Shown here: one piece after another, positions 21,322 through 22,008 of the stretch | Layout of the letters: each line of letters starts with the position of its first letter | Position numbering within the stretch: the stretch's first letter is position 1 | NCBI GenBank assembly: GCA_017538685.1 | Contig: JAFYIK010000088.1 | Coordinates: forward strand, 1-22,008 | DNA from: Bacteroidales bacterium | GTDB lineage: Bacteria > Bacteroidota > Bacteroidia > Bacteroidales > UBA932 | Reading direction: 5' to 3' | Length of the DNA: 22,008 nt | Program-made: the position numbers and the translations under genes | Notes under the pieces: model-generated | Told to the model about the DNA's origin: nothing | The model's database searches: none | The model's input: only the letters and a program-made list of their open reading frames with translations

Positions 21322-22008
21322 AGCGTTCTTCTATCTCGTCCAGTATCGAATATAGCTCCGGCACATCGAGCGTGGTGACCATCCGGATTCGGGTGTCCTT
21401 GAAGTCCGGCAGCCCGCGGAAGTAGCAAGAAAGGTGCCTGCGCATTTCGTAGACGCCACGCGGCTCGCCCTTCATCTCCAGCGACAGCCCAAGGTGACGG
21501 CGCGCTATGGCCACTTTCTCCCGCACGGTCGGTTCGGGCAGCAGCTCGCCCGTGTCCAGGTAATGCCGTATGTCCCTGAAGATCCAAGGCCTGCCGTAGG
21601 TCGCCCGCGCGACCATTATGCCGTCCACGCCGTAGCGGTCGAACGCGTCCTTCGCCTTTTCGGGGGAGTCGATGTCGCCGTTGCCGATGATGGGGATGTG
21701 CATACGCGGGTTGTTTTTCACCGCGCCTATCAGCGTCCAGTCCGCCTTGCCCTTGTAGAGCTGGCAGCGCGTGCGGCCGTGGATGGTCAGCGCCTGGATG
21801 CCCACGTCCTGCAGGCGCTCGGCGAGTTCCACGATAATCTTCGAACTGTCGTCCCAGCCCAGGCGGGTTTTCACGGTCACGGGCTTGCCCACGGCTTCCA
21901 CGACGGCCTTGGTGATGGCGACCATCTTGTCCGGCTCGCGCATCATCCCGGAGCCCGCGCCGCGCCCGGCGATCTTGGTCACGGGGCAGCCGAAGTTGAT
22001 GTCGATGA
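21308..22008 (-). CDS. dusB: tRNA-dihydrouridine synthase, DusB-type, 5' end outside window
   Basis: The gene enters at the right edge and its start is missing. The first visible codons give IDINFGCPVTKIAGRGAGSGMM; the cysteine in GCP is the conserved proton donor of Dus enzymes. Downstream come VTVKTRLGWDD, ALTIHGRTRCQLYKGKADW, IPIIGNGDI and DGIMVARATYGRPWIF, the FMN-binding barrel blocks. About 233 codons are present, roughly the last two thirds of a protein of about 330 residues. The enzyme reduces specific uridines of tRNA to dihydrouridine using FMN and NADPH. Some Bacteroidota have more than one Dus paralogue, so the DusB label is probable rather than certain. It overlaps lpxK by 14 bases. 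Confidence 0.9.
   Translation of the reverse strand, partial: IDINFGCPVTKIAGRGAGSGMMREPDKMVAITKAVVEAVGKPVTVKTRLGWDDSSKIIVELAERLQDVGIQALTIHGRTRCQLYKGKADWTLIGAVKNNPRMHIPIIGNGDIDSPEKAKDAFDRYGVDGIMVARATYGRPWIFRDIRHYLDTGELLPEPTVREKVAIARRHLGLSLEMKGEPRGVYEMRRHLSCYFRGLPDFKDTRIRMVTTLDVPELYSILDEIEERYADL

Overview
The window looks like a chromosomal segment from a member of the Bacteroidota, most likely Bacteroidales. Three things point there: several promoters match the TTTG-N19/20-TAnnTTTG pattern of that phylum, Shine-Dalgarno sequences are largely absent, and the gene families are typical (DUF3109, C10/Spi peptidases, long U32 proteins, lipoproteins with short lipoboxes). Most of the window is GC-rich housekeeping sequence. 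Two AT-richer blocks stand out: a HicA/HicB remnant at 159-720 and a peptidase/lipoprotein island at about 15,240-18,300. The genus cannot be told from the sequence. I see no rRNA, tRNA, CRISPR array or insertion sequence, and no gene-free stretch over 300 bases.

Layout. 1-158: GC-rich, hairpin-prone DNA with no gene I can support. 159-720 (minus): a HicB antitoxin gene behind a HicA gene reduced to 38 codons, with an intact promoter/operator. 722-1927 (minus): an unrecognised lipoprotein. 2017-2439 (minus): a PPC/DUF296 protein, divergent from 2493-6006 (plus), an overlapping three-gene operon of a phosphoribosyltransferase-like protein, a CodB-type nucleobase permease and an HI0933-type flavoprotein. 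6136-9111 (minus): a secreted TPR protein and a U32 (RlhA/TrhP-type) protein. The U32 gene carries a strange 36-base element twice, read in two different frames. 9163-14709 (minus): a tightly overlapping operon of Nif3-like protein, a degenerate M16 (insulinase-like) protein, a DUF3109 protein and aminopeptidase P. 14731-15201 (minus): a small membrane protein, probably translated from a nearly leaderless mRNA.

15293-18252 (plus) is the most interesting part. A lipoprotein C10 cysteine peptidase with all catalytic residues visible sits between two paralogous lipoproteins, all three in one orientation behind one promoter and closed by a terminator. By analogy with other C10 peptidase loci, the flanking lipoproteins could be inhibitors, escorts or substrates of the peptidase; this is inference.

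18332-20265 (plus): a membrane-anchored coiled-coil protein overlapping hemW. 20278-22008 (minus): lpxK and the 3' part of a dusB-like gene that runs off the window.
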